From positions 1,116,001 to 1,180,000 of the forward strand of contig NZ_AP025509.1 in the NCBI RefSeq assembly GCF_024347615.1: a DNA stretch of 64,000 bases, in the 5' to 3' direction. Shown one piece after another: positions 45,296 to 53,462 of the stretch (the first letter of the stretch is position 1; every line of letters starts with the position of its first letter). Origin of the DNA: Vibrio splendidus (GTDB taxonomy: Bacteria > Pseudomonadota > Gammaproteobacteria > Enterobacterales > Vibrionaceae). Both the position numbers and the translations under genes were made by a program. The notes beneath the pieces are model-generated. The model was not told where the DNA came from. It ran no database searches and worked only from the letters and a program-made list of their open reading frames with translations.

Positions 45296-46177
45296 ATGTC
45301 ATTTAGTTGGATAGCCTTTACTCTTCTCGCAGCCTTCAGCCAATCTTGGCGCAATGCCTTTCAAAGTAAATTAAGTGGCACCATGAGTGTTGCTGGTGTG
45401 ACGCTGGCGCGTTTTATCTGGGCAGGCCCAATCGCCTTAATTTATCTGTGCGCCCTCTATCAATGGAAGCCAGTATCCACACCTGATTTTTCGGGTGAGT
45501 TTGTTTTCTACATTATTGCAGCAGCCATTATGCAGATCCTCGCGACGGGTTTAATGGTGATGTTATTTAAGCTCGAAAACTATGCGATAGGAGCAGGCTT
45601 AGCCAAATGTGAAGCCCCCGTATCTGCTGTGTTATCCGTACTGTTTTTTGGTACTGCTTTGACACTAACAGGTTGGGTCGGCGTGCTTATTGGCACGTTA
45701 GGCGTACTAATCATGAGTAGTTCTTCTGGTTGGCGAAGCTTGTCTCCGAAAGTGTTTTTGTTAGGTATGGCGTGTAGTACCGCTTTTGCTTTAACGTCTC
45801 TTTGGGTACGTGAAGCAAGCTTGAGTATCGGGTTACCCTTCCCTCATAGCGCTGCATGGGTGCTGTTCCTCGTCATTTCCCTTCAGACAGTGATTATCTG
45901 TACGTATCTCTTTTTCAGAGAACGCGACACGCTGCGCCAGATATTCAAGAAATCTAAACTGGTCGTGATGACAAGCCTAGCGAGTGTTATCGGTTCTCTA
46001 GGCTGGTTTAGCGCAATGTCACTTCAAGCCGTTCCGTACGTAAAGACGCTTGGGCAAGTCGAAGTGATCTTCATGGTGTTGATATCCTATTTCTGGTTGG
46101 GGCAAAGCATCGCGCGCAAAGACATTCTTGCGCTCATCTTGCTTTCTATCGCAGCGGTCTTGGTGATGTGGCAGTAA
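45296..46177 (+). CDS. EamA/DMT superfamily transporter
   Basis: A 293-aa, ten-helix drug/metabolite transporter with two EamA repeats (about residues 5-140 and 150-290). The first ends VGVLIGTLGVLIMSS, the second LALILLSIAAVLVMWQ. Family members export or import metabolites; the substrate is unknown. CGGAAG precedes the ATG. It appears monocistronic. A CCACCGT/ACGGTGG hairpin without a T run lies at 46246-46268. Confidence 0.9.
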   Translation: MSFSWIAFTLLAAFSQSWRNAFQSKLSGTMSVAGVTLARFIWAGPIALIYLCALYQWKPVSTPDFSGEFVFYIIAAAIMQILATGLMVMLFKLENYAIGAGLAKCEAPVSAVLSVLFFGTALTLTGWVGVLIGTLGVLIMSSSSGWRSLSPKVFLLGMACSTAFALTSLWVREASLSIGLPFPHSAAWVLFLVISLQTVIICTYLFFRERDTLRQIFKKSKLVVMTSLASVIGSLGWFSAMSLQAVPYVKTLGQVEVIFMVLISYFWLGQSIARKDILALILLSIAAVLVMWQ

Positions 46178-46358
46178 GTTGAACGTCGTCATGCTGGGTG
46201 TTGGCAAATAAGAACGGGCAAATCATGCCCAAGTGACATATTCATCCACCGTATAATTTTTACGGTGGCATAAAATGATAAGAACGACCTCCAGATAATT
46301 TTTATAGTGCACGTATCAGCTATTAGTAATTCCCTCTTACCCAATAGGATACAGCCCA

Positions 46359-46604
46359 ATGAAAACACTCGCTCAAATCGCACTAGCAACAATCATTTTT
46401 ACAACCTCAATGATGGCATTCGCTGAACCCGTAACTACAAACCAAGCCCAGTCAGAAACGGCAACCATAACGGTGAAACATGAAGCAATGACCGTGACGC
46501 TAACAGATAAGCATTTTACGTCTGCAGAAGAAACTGAAGCCACTCTCCCTCAAAAGTTAACACAAAGCCCAAAAACAGACTCAGCGTCACAGCCAACAAT
46601 ATAA
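46359..46604 (+). CDS. Small secreted protein of unknown function
   Basis: An 81-aa protein with a clear signal peptide (MKTLAQIALATIIFTTSMMA, cleavage after AFA). The mature part is about 58 residues, Thr/Glu/Gln-rich, without cysteine or recognised domain. AGGATACAGCCCA precedes the ATG. It lies alone between a DMT transporter and a diguanylate cyclase. Function unknown; the signal peptide argues it is a real gene. Confidence 0.6.
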   Translation: MKTLAQIALATIIFTTSMMAFAEPVTTNQAQSETATITVKHEAMTVTLTDKHFTSAEETEATLPQKLTQSPKTDSASQPTI

Positions 46605-46657
46605 TGGCTGTATCAAAATAGTAGCGGGGCAAACTAACGTATAAAGACCTGTCATCA

Positions 46658-47845
46658 TCAGGCAGTGACGAGCTCGTTAATATGACTAGGACAAATTGAA
46701 GTCATATTGCGACCGTTTGTTTTCGCTTGATACAACGCTTTGTCGGCTCGGCTAATAAACCCATTCCAACTCTCATGCGGGTGAAGCTGAGCAACACCAA
46801 AACTCGACGTCAGAAACATCTCATTTCCTTGCACTGCTGAGATCTCTGAAATAGACAATCGCAGCTTACAAGCAATAGCCTGTGCTTGTAGGAAATTAAC
46901 ATTGGGCAATAAAATCATTATCTCGTCTCCGCCAAAACGGAACGCGCTGGCTGTTGGCGATGTTTTTATCGCACTTTGAACCATTTCAGCAAAAGACTTG
47001 ATCACGAGATCACCCACAATGTGTCCGTGTTGGTCATTGATCGACTTAAAATTATCAATATCCATCATAATGGCACTGACAGGTGCAGTCCCCGCCTGCT
47101 TCATGATGACTGGAACCATTTCATCTAATGCTCTGCGATTTCCAAGTGCCGTTAAAGGGTCACTGTAAGACAGGTCATGAATAGACCTAAGCAACCTTGC
47201 ATTGATCAACCAAAGCATTGTAAAGCTCATCGATACGATAAGAACAATACTCACCAAAAAGGCAAGCTGATGAATGAGTGCAGCCGCCATGAAATCCTGT
47301 AGCTCAGCTGAAAATAGCGTCACCATTACTCGGAAAGCCATAAACCCGCCATATATCAAAAATGACAAGGCCATCATCCGAGTTGCTAAGGTCAAGTCAT
47401 CATGTTGACCCTTCAATACCGCAAAGGCAGTGCAAATAGTCACAAAGGCCAAATAGAAACTAATGAGGATAATTCGAGCCTTGATGGAAGGTTCGTAGTA
47501 CGTGAAATAAATAAAACATGGCAAAAGAGCCAACATCATCAGAGTGCTGAGGTAGGTGCATTTTAGTGAGTATTCTCGGAATAAGCATAAGCTATACAAA
47601 GCGAGATGAAAGCCAAGCGCAATGACCATGTTAGCGCCAATAACAGTGATCCAATCAGGGAGTTCCCCTCTTAGGCTCAACATCAACGGCCCACTTCCGA
47701 TAACAAATATTGAAATGGAAAAAATTGAAAGCCCTTTAATGGACTGTTGGGTAAATTGGAACAGCAACAAGCCAATGCAGTAAATGAAAGAGAACAAAAT
47801 AATAATAAAATTAAGTGTTCTCATATCCAGCGAAAAACCATCCAT
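46658..47845 (-). CDS. Membrane diguanylate cyclase (GGDEF)
   Basis: A 395-aa protein with seven or so hydrophobic helices (residues 10-215) and a C-terminal GGDEF domain (about 225-385). The active-site loop reads RFGGDEIM at 303-310, with Ile replacing the usual Phe. The metal-binding MMDIDNFKSIND (about 260-271) and the closing SRADKALYQAKTNGRN are intact. No R-x-x-D inhibitory site is seen five residues upstream of the loop, so product inhibition may be lost. It would make c-di-GMP from GTP at the inner membrane. The N-terminal sensor is of the 7TM type with unknown ligand. AGGGAAGAG precedes the ATG. Confidence 0.9.
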   Translation of the reverse strand: MDGFSLDMRTLNFIIILFSFIYCIGLLLFQFTQQSIKGLSIFSISIFVIGSGPLMLSLRGELPDWITVIGANMVIALGFHLALYSLCLFREYSLKCTYLSTLMMLALLPCFIYFTYYEPSIKARIILISFYLAFVTICTAFAVLKGQHDDLTLATRMMALSFLIYGGFMAFRVMVTLFSAELQDFMAAALIHQLAFLVSIVLIVSMSFTMLWLINARLLRSIHDLSYSDPLTALGNRRALDEMVPVIMKQAGTAPVSAIMMDIDNFKSINDQHGHIVGDLVIKSFAEMVQSAIKTSPTASAFRFGGDEIMILLPNVNFLQAQAIACKLRLSISEISAVQGNEMFLTSSFGVAQLHPHESWNGFISRADKALYQAKTNGRNMTSICPSHINELVTA

Positions 47846-48429
47846 GATTTACTCTCTTCCCTAAGCCAATTAAATCACAATATGGTCAATAATTATCTAA
47901 ACAATAAATTTATTCACTATATGAATCATTACACTTTGTAAAATAGGGGATGTGTCACATATGGGGAGATCTGTATCGCATGAGTCCATGACATGGATAG
48001 ACATGTAAAAGTCGTCCCCCATATGGCTTCATAGCATCACGGAATCTACAAGCTTCTGCACACGTTACTTGGTTGAATGACGACTGTCTGGCATTATGCG
48101 CCCAAGAAATCTCTAGGGGCTGTTGACCTTTCGAGCTGGGTTTTGCAGCATCTTGTGGAAAATTTATACAAGGAAGAGGCTTTGACGTGTAGCTGGCCTA
48201 CATGAAAAGCCGATAACGCAGTAGAAATGAACCACAAGAGCTGCCCGAAGGGTTCGGCTAAAATCGTTTTATGCTTTGTTGAAGAATATTTGCTTAGAAT
48301 GACTAGGCTACATACTCTTCGCCGCGCCTAAAACGATTTTGACTAGGCGTCCCCATCCGAACAAAACTTAACCACGAAAGGTCAACAGCCCCTAGTTATT
48401 ACACAGCAAAGAATGAACGAAGGTAATCA
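47846..48429. other. 584-bp intergenic region containing a MITE
   Basis: The left part (47846-48112) is AT-rich and includes a CATATGGGGA / TCCCCCATATG inverted pair near 47958 and 48016. The right part is a non-coding transposable element. No ORF with a ribosome site was seen. Confidence 0.6.
48113..48395. mobile_element. MITE with perfect 21-bp terminal inverted repeats
   Basis: The left end (48113-48133, beginning CTAGGGGCTGTTG) and right end (48375-48395, ending CAACAGCCCCTAG) are exact inverted repeats of 21 bp. CTAG at both outer edges fits a YTAR-type 4-bp target duplication as used by IS5-group elements, leaving about 275 bp of element. No transposase ORF is present. Internal AAATCGTTTTA and TAAAACGATTT arms form subterminal inverted repeats. 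It is a non-autonomous element needing a transposase elsewhere; the parent IS is not recognised. Confidence 0.85.
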
Positions 48430-49218
48430 GTGGTAGAAAACAGCCAACAATTAAGTGACCGTTACGACGAACATGGTTACTTTGTTATCAGAAATTATTT
48501 CGATGAAGCTCAAATTACATCGCTTAGAAAAGTCGTGCTGAAATTCCATGAATCATGGAAAGCAGACAACGAAGAATTCTATAAAGAAGAAGCATTTAAC
48601 TCGTCTTTAATTACGGGAAGCGAGCATTTGCCTGCCGACGATAGAAGCGTGCTTTTCGACTTCATCAGCTCGAAACAAGTGATGGACGTGGTTGATGCGG
48701 TGATTCCGAACAAACCGGCATTCATGAATACACAGCTGTTCTTCAACCCAGTAAACTCGCAGCAAAAAGACTTCTGGCATCGTGACTGTCAATACGACTA
48801 CGACATTGATGACCAGATGAAAGTCATCATGGAAACCCAAGTACTGCATCTGCGAGTGCCCCTTTTTGATGAGCCAGGTATGGAGCTTATCCCCGGTACG
48901 CACAAACGCTGGGACAACGAAGAAGAATACAATGTTCGCCAAGAAGAAAACGGCAAAGTGAGCAGCGATGACATCTCTGGTGGTAAGCAGATACCATTAG
49001 CCGCCGGTGACTTATTGGTTTTTTCAGCGGATATGATCCATCGAGGTAGATACGGATTGGATCGTTTGGCCTTGGATATCTTGATCTTTGATTCTGCGGC
49101 CGATTATGTCGACTACGTCGATGACGATTGCTTACCAACTCCATCAATGTTGAACAAGATTACCGATCCTAGACTGTTTATGAACACGCTACACTTAAAG
49201 TCTATGCAGTGCTCATAA
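48430..49218 (+). CDS. Phytanoyl-CoA dioxygenase (PhyH) family protein
   Basis: A 262-aa Fe(II)/2-oxoglutarate oxygenase. The start region DRYDEHGYFVIRNYFDEAQI is the PhyH N-terminal signature. The metal site is H-x-D in FWHRDCQYDYD (about residues 117-127) with the distal His in DMIHRGRYGLDRLALD (about 207-222), where the Arg pair binds 2-oxoglutarate. The substrate is unknown. Start is a GTG preceded by GAAGGTAATCA. It lies 34 bp after the MITE and overlaps the end of the reading frame of the next gene's leader, suggesting one operon with the reductase. Confidence 0.85.
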   Translation: MVENSQQLSDRYDEHGYFVIRNYFDEAQITSLRKVVLKFHESWKADNEEFYKEEAFNSSLITGSEHLPADDRSVLFDFISSKQVMDVVDAVIPNKPAFMNTQLFFNPVNSQQKDFWHRDCQYDYDIDDQMKVIMETQVLHLRVPLFDEPGMELIPGTHKRWDNEEEYNVRQEENGKVSSDDISGGKQIPLAAGDLLVFSADMIHRGRYGLDRLALDILIFDSAADYVDYVDDDCLPTPSMLNKITDPRLFMNTLHLKSMQCS

Positions 49219-49238
49219 ACCACAAAGGTGCCCGAACT

Positions 49239-50228
49239 ATGACTGACACTAAGCAAAATACCCGAATTAGCCAGTTCCGCTTCGGTCAGCCGAAGGAGTC
49301 TCTCAAGCTAGAACATGTCACTTTAGGGACGCTAGATAAGGATAAGGTTCGAGTAAGAGTTGAGGCGACTAACATCAACCCTAGTGATCTGTTGTCGATT
49401 TATGGTGTTGGGCAGTACAAACACAGCCACCAGCCGCCGAGAGTGCCGGGATTTGAAGCGGTAGGAAGGGTTGTAGAATCCAGCAGTGCTGAGTTTTCAG
49501 TGAATCAGCGCGTGCTTGTGGCAAGCAGTGGAACATGGCAGAACTATGTCGATGTATCACCAGATGACCTGTTCCAAATTCCTCAGCATTTAGACAATGG
49601 CTACGCCTGTCAGTTGTACATTAATGCGCTAACTGCATGGGTGTTGACGACAGAAGTGGCTAAGCTGACCCAAGAAGATGTGTTGATCATCAACGCAGGC
49701 GGCTCTGCCATCGGTAAGATCTTCTCGCAGTTATCAGCATCACTCGGCTTCAAAACCATTGTCGTTACATCGCAGCCGACACAATACCCAACCACTTCCA
49801 GTTGGGTGTTAGATACGAACGCTGATTTGGCTTCTCAAATTAAGGCGTTAGGCTTGCCGATGCCAACTGTTGCCTTTGATGCGATTGGCGGCTCACCCGG
49901 AACCGATCTTATTCACACCCTTGGCAACAATGGGCGCTTTATCAACTATGGGACGCTGTCTCTGGATTTTTACGAACCACGCTTCTTTGAGTACGCGAAA
50001 AGCCAAGACATTGATTTCAAAACCTTCTTCTTACGTTATTGGGAGGAAGCGGAAGGTAAAGATGTTCGCCGTGATAAGTTCACGACCATGCTAGATCACT
50101 TCATCACAAACGACATTCAACTCGACGTTGACCGCTATCTGCCATTCGATGAAGTGCAAACCGCGATTGATCTCATTGAATCGAAAACCACACGCTTGAA
50201 CGGCAAGATCATCTTGCTGCCTGTATAG
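49239..50228 (+). CDS. Zinc-independent MDR oxidoreductase (quinone/enoyl reductase type)
   Basis: A 329-aa medium-chain dehydrogenase/reductase. NINPSDLLSIYGVG (near residue 50) and PPRVPGFEAVGRVVE match the quinone oxidoreductase or enoyl reductase branch. The NADPH motif is INAGGSAIGKIFSQLSASLGF (about residues 150-170), a variant of AxGGVG. No catalytic zinc Cys/His set is present. The ATG at 49239 follows AAAGGTG, 20 bp after the oxygenase stop. The pair may hydroxylate and then reduce one metabolite; that is inference. Confidence 0.85.
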   Translation: MTDTKQNTRISQFRFGQPKESLKLEHVTLGTLDKDKVRVRVEATNINPSDLLSIYGVGQYKHSHQPPRVPGFEAVGRVVESSSAEFSVNQRVLVASSGTWQNYVDVSPDDLFQIPQHLDNGYACQLYINALTAWVLTTEVAKLTQEDVLIINAGGSAIGKIFSQLSASLGFKTIVVTSQPTQYPTTSSWVLDTNADLASQIKALGLPMPTVAFDAIGGSPGTDLIHTLGNNGRFINYGTLSLDFYEPRFFEYAKSQDIDFKTFFLRYWEEAEGKDVRRDKFTTMLDHFITNDIQLDVDRYLPFDEVQTAIDLIESKTTRLNGKIILLPV

Positions 50229-50249
50229 TTTGGTGGAATTGAGCACACA

Positions 50250-51248
50250 CTATTTACGCCAAACAAGATACAGAACGAATAACCCGCCAAGCGCTGCTGT
50301 CACAATACCTACTGGCAGTTCTTGTGGCGCTAATATGGTTCGGCTAATCACATCCCCAAACAGTAAAAGCACCGCGCCCCATAAGGCAACCAAAGGCAGA
50401 GCTCGCTTGTGAGTGACACCTGAAAATGGTCGAACTAAGTGGGGTACCATCAAGCCAATAAAACCGACCACTCCGGTCATCGATACAATCGACGCAGTGC
50501 AAAACGCACAACAAAGAAAAATCTCGCTTTGTAGGCGGTGCACATTGATCCCCAATGAGCTTGTCGTCTGTTCACTCACCAACAAAGTATCGAGCTCGCG
50601 ATAACGTTTGAAAATCAACACAATAAGACACAACACGCCCGCCAAGGCAAAAATCAAATTATCCCAACGTGCGAGCCCTAAGCCTCCCATCGTCCAGAAC
50701 AAAATCGAACTCGCCGCTCTCTGGTCGCCTGAATAAATCAAAAAACTCGTGATGGCTCCGAATAGAAATGAGATCGCCAAACCACACAAGATCAAGTTGT
50801 CATTGCCCTTTTTCTTCTGCATCGAAAACAGAATCAGAACGGCGGTCGCCGAAACAATACCACCCGAGAATGCAGCCAGTGGCAGTGACCAAACACCCAG
50901 AGCATCTCCCACTTTGGTGATCACCAACACCGCACCAGCAGACGCGCCAGATGACAAGCCAAATAGAAACGGATCCGCCAGATCATTTCGTGTCGAGGTT
51001 TGAAGCAACGCCCCAACCATCGCCAGCCCTGCACCCGCGATAACCGCTAACAATGCTCTAGGTAACCTTAGATCGATCAGTATTCGACTGGTCATATCCG
51101 GCGTTGGATCAGTGAAAGAGCTCAGCCCTACAATCACTTCCTTAAAAGACAAAGGGACTGAGCCAAATTGTAAACTCATCATGAAGGCGAGCAGCATGGC
51201 AATGATACCTGTTAGCCATGCTGTCCGATATTTATCAAATAAAATCAA
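50250..51248 (-). CDS. FecCD family ABC permease
   Basis: A 332-aa, roughly ten-helix permease. Family motifs: RLPRALLAVIAGAGLAMVGALLQTSTRNDLADPFLFGLSSGASAGA (about residues 62-107) and VGFIGLMVPHLVRPFSGVTHKRALP (about 268-292), the coupling-helix region. It belongs to the iron-siderophore/cobalamin permease group. It is the last gene of a three-gene importer; only one permease is encoded, so a homodimer is expected. It lies 50 bp after the binding-protein stop. Confidence 0.92.
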   Translation of the reverse strand: MILFDKYRTAWLTGIIAMLLAFMMSLQFGSVPLSFKEVIVGLSSFTDPTPDMTSRILIDLRLPRALLAVIAGAGLAMVGALLQTSTRNDLADPFLFGLSSGASAGAVLVITKVGDALGVWSLPLAAFSGGIVSATAVLILFSMQKKKGNDNLILCGLAISFLFGAITSFLIYSGDQRAASSILFWTMGGLGLARWDNLIFALAGVLCLIVLIFKRYRELDTLLVSEQTTSSLGINVHRLQSEIFLCCAFCTASIVSMTGVVGFIGLMVPHLVRPFSGVTHKRALPLVALWGAVLLLFGDVISRTILAPQELPVGIVTAALGGLFVLYLVWRK

Positions 51249-51298
51249 CGGACTACTACTCTTATCAATAACAAGATTTCATATAACAACCTTCCCGA

Positions 51299-52261
51299 TC
51301 ACTCAGAAACGAACGCCTCTGCAAGTTTCTCAATGGCATCGATATTGGCAGGCCCAGGGGTGAGTTGCTCATAACGCAGTTTGACATAACGACCAGAAGT
51401 GACTGCATTGGTGTATTTCATTAACGGATGGGCTTCGAGGAAACGTTGCAACGAATCGGCACCACTCGCCGATTGGTAATCAAGAAGGATAATCACATCT
51501 GGGTTTTCACGAGCGACATTCTCCCAAGATGTTCTTGCCCAGCTTGCTTCCATGTTGCCAGTGATATTTTGGCCACCAGCAGCTTCAATCATTGCGTTTG
51601 GCATTCCGTACTTACCGGCGGTGAAAGGCTTATCTTCACCCGAATCAAACAAGAACACTTTTGGACTCGGCTTACCTGATGCTTTCTGCTTTTCTGCTAC
51701 TTTTTCAACTCTCTCTTTCCAGCTGCTTACCAAAGCCTCGGCTTCTGCTTGCTTGTCGAAAATAACGCCTAGCTTTTGCATGTCGCCATAAAGCAGATCC
51801 ATTGTCGCGCCTTCCTTTTGACTCTGGGTATGAATACAGCTTTCAGAAAGTACCAAGGTATCAATCCCGTATGGCTTCAGTGTTTGAGGCGTCACTTCAC
51901 CGCCCACTTTCATTCCATAATTCCAGCCAGCGAAAAAGAAGTCAGCATCAGCAGCAATCAATGTTTCTAATGAAGGATACTTAGGTGCGAGCTCAGGAAT
52001 ATCACCTAAACGTTCTTCAAACGAACTCGACATCTTGTACCACCCAGTAATGCCCGTAACGCCCACCATCTCCTTTTTAAGACCAAGAGCAAACGCCATC
52101 TCGGTCATATTGATGTCGTGTACAACCACACGCGAGGGCCGCTTTTCAATGGTCAGTGGGCTCCCACAGTTATCAACCGTCACTGGGTATTGAGTGCTTG
52201 TCGCATGCGCAAAAGAGAAAGGTAAAAGAAACAAAAGACTGGAAATTACAGGCCACTTCAT
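51299..52261 (-). CDS. Periplasmic metal-chelate-type binding protein
   Basis: A 320-aa class III solute-binding protein with signal peptide MKWPVISSLLFLLPFSFAHA. The two lobes (residues about 25-155 and 180-315) are joined by a long helix. PSRVVVHDINMTEMAFALGLKKEMVGVTG and AAGGQNITGNMEASWARTSWENVARENPDVIILLDYQ are typical of the FecB/BtuF clan. The ligand (siderophore, corrinoid, heme or metallophore) cannot be told. It overlaps the ATPase gene by 4 bp (ATGA), indicating coupled translation. Confidence 0.9.
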   Translation of the reverse strand: MKWPVISSLLFLLPFSFAHATSTQYPVTVDNCGSPLTIEKRPSRVVVHDINMTEMAFALGLKKEMVGVTGITGWYKMSSSFEERLGDIPELAPKYPSLETLIAADADFFFAGWNYGMKVGGEVTPQTLKPYGIDTLVLSESCIHTQSQKEGATMDLLYGDMQKLGVIFDKQAEAEALVSSWKERVEKVAEKQKASGKPSPKVFLFDSGEDKPFTAGKYGMPNAMIEAAGGQNITGNMEASWARTSWENVARENPDVIILLDYQSASGADSLQRFLEAHPLMKYTNAVTSGRYVKLRYEQLTPGPANIDAIEKLAEAFVSE

Positions 52262-53091
52262 TGGGCTGCTCCTATTAAAGAGTGATTAGAGAGAGTTGAG
52301 TAAGTTGATGCAGCTTCAAAATGATGGATGGTGCTGCATAGATTAGGATGATTGAACGTGAGAACGCGCAATCCAAAAACAGGGATCATGTATCGGTCCT
52401 GCATCACCGCCTCTGGGGCTGAGAACGCCACCATTTTTTGGCCTGACATCAACAGGACTTTGTCGGCGAATGGCGCTACCAAAGGTAAATCGTGCAGCAC
52501 CACGACAGACGCAATGCCACGTTGTTTAATTAGGCTCAGAAGTTCAAGACGAGCGAGAGGATCAAGGTGGTTTGTAGGCTCATCTAAGAGTAAAAGTCGC
52601 GGCTCTTGTGCGAAGGCGCGAGCAATACTTGCACGTTGTTGTTCACCACCGGATAGCTCACCAAAGCACCGCTGGCTTTTGTGAACAAGACCAACATCTT
52701 GCATCGCCTGCTGAACCGCTCGTTTATGCTCTTTTGCGCTACAACAAAATGTATGAGGAGTTCGGCCTAAGCCAACATACTCAGCAACGCTCAAACGAGG
52801 ATCCACATGCTCATGTTGAGTAACCACCGCGACTTGCTTAGCTATCTGCTGCCGCTCAAGGCTTCCAAGCGGAATACCAGACAACATCAACTCACCCGCG
52901 ACGGTTTTGTATTCGCCTGTAATGCCTTTCAGCAAACTGGACTTTCCACTTCCATTAGGCCCAATGATGGCAACGCATTCACCGTCGTTCACATCAAATG
53001 TCACATCGGAGACGGCCCTCCAGTTAGCCAAGCCATCAGCGCAGAGCCCGCGCACAGACAATACAGGTTTATTCAAATTCCCACCGAACAT
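52258..53091 (-). CDS. ABC importer ATPase (FecE/BtuD type)
   Basis: A 277-aa ATPase. Walker A is GPNGSGKSS (about residues 42-50), the signature LSGGEQQRASIARAFAQEP (about 147-165) and Walker B RLLLLDEPTNHLD. The D-loop and H-loop (VVLHDLPLV) follow. It is the first gene of the importer operon, behind a perfect 32-bp palindrome that ends 12 bp before the ATG. No strong ribosome site precedes the ATG; a TTG seven codons downstream has GGTGGGAA before it and is a possible true start. Confidence 0.92.
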   Translation of the reverse strand: MFGGNLNKPVLSVRGLCADGLANWRAVSDVTFDVNDGECVAIIGPNGSGKSSLLKGITGEYKTVAGELMLSGIPLGSLERQQIAKQVAVVTQHEHVDPRLSVAEYVGLGRTPHTFCCSAKEHKRAVQQAMQDVGLVHKSQRCFGELSGGEQQRASIARAFAQEPRLLLLDEPTNHLDPLARLELLSLIKQRGIASVVVLHDLPLVAPFADKVLLMSGQKMVAFSAPEAVMQDRYMIPVFGLRVLTFNHPNLCSTIHHFEAASTYSTLSNHSLIGAAQ

Positions 53092-53462
53092 CCAAAAACA
53101 ACATTTATTGTTATGTTATAACATAACAATAAATTAAAGGTATAGTTATTAATAGAAATATTAAGACCGCTCTAAGAAGTAATGGGAATGGCGGGATAAC
53201 CCAATCACCTTAAACAAAGACAGAAGCGCTTACGGAAATTGATTCACTAAGAAAGTTTGATTCAAGGAATTGAGTATTAAGAACGCAGTAAAGAGTTGTA
53301 ATGCGTTTCTCCATAATTTAAGTGGTTACGAGATGGTCATGAATCACATTTATTTGAAACATCAGTAAGTTATATCACTATAAATATGACACTGATCACC
53401 CATAAGGTAATCTCGATTCTATATGGTAGCGTCATACTTAAAACCACGATGTGAACATACTT
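53092..53462. other. 371-bp divergent region between ABC importer and nucleotidase
   Basis: It holds the 32-bp palindrome near the importer and otherwise AT-rich sequence without recognisable ORF. Both divergent promoters must lie here. Confidence 0.55.
53103..53134. promoter_or_regulatory. Perfect 32-bp palindrome before the ABC importer
   Basis: Both halves are exact reverse complements; the left half is ATTTATTGTTATGTTA and the core is TGTTATAACA. The core resembles gamma-proteobacterial Zur sites (TGTTATA-TATAACA). Position 12 bp before the importer start fits repression by a metalloregulator. The regulator is inferred. Confidence 0.65.

Noticed and set aside
46246..46268. Terminator after the EamA gene
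   Set aside because: A CCACCGT/ACGGTGG stem exists but no T tract follows on either strand.
48113..48395. Complete insertion sequence
   Set aside because: Only about 280 bp lie between the inverted ends and no transposase frame is present.
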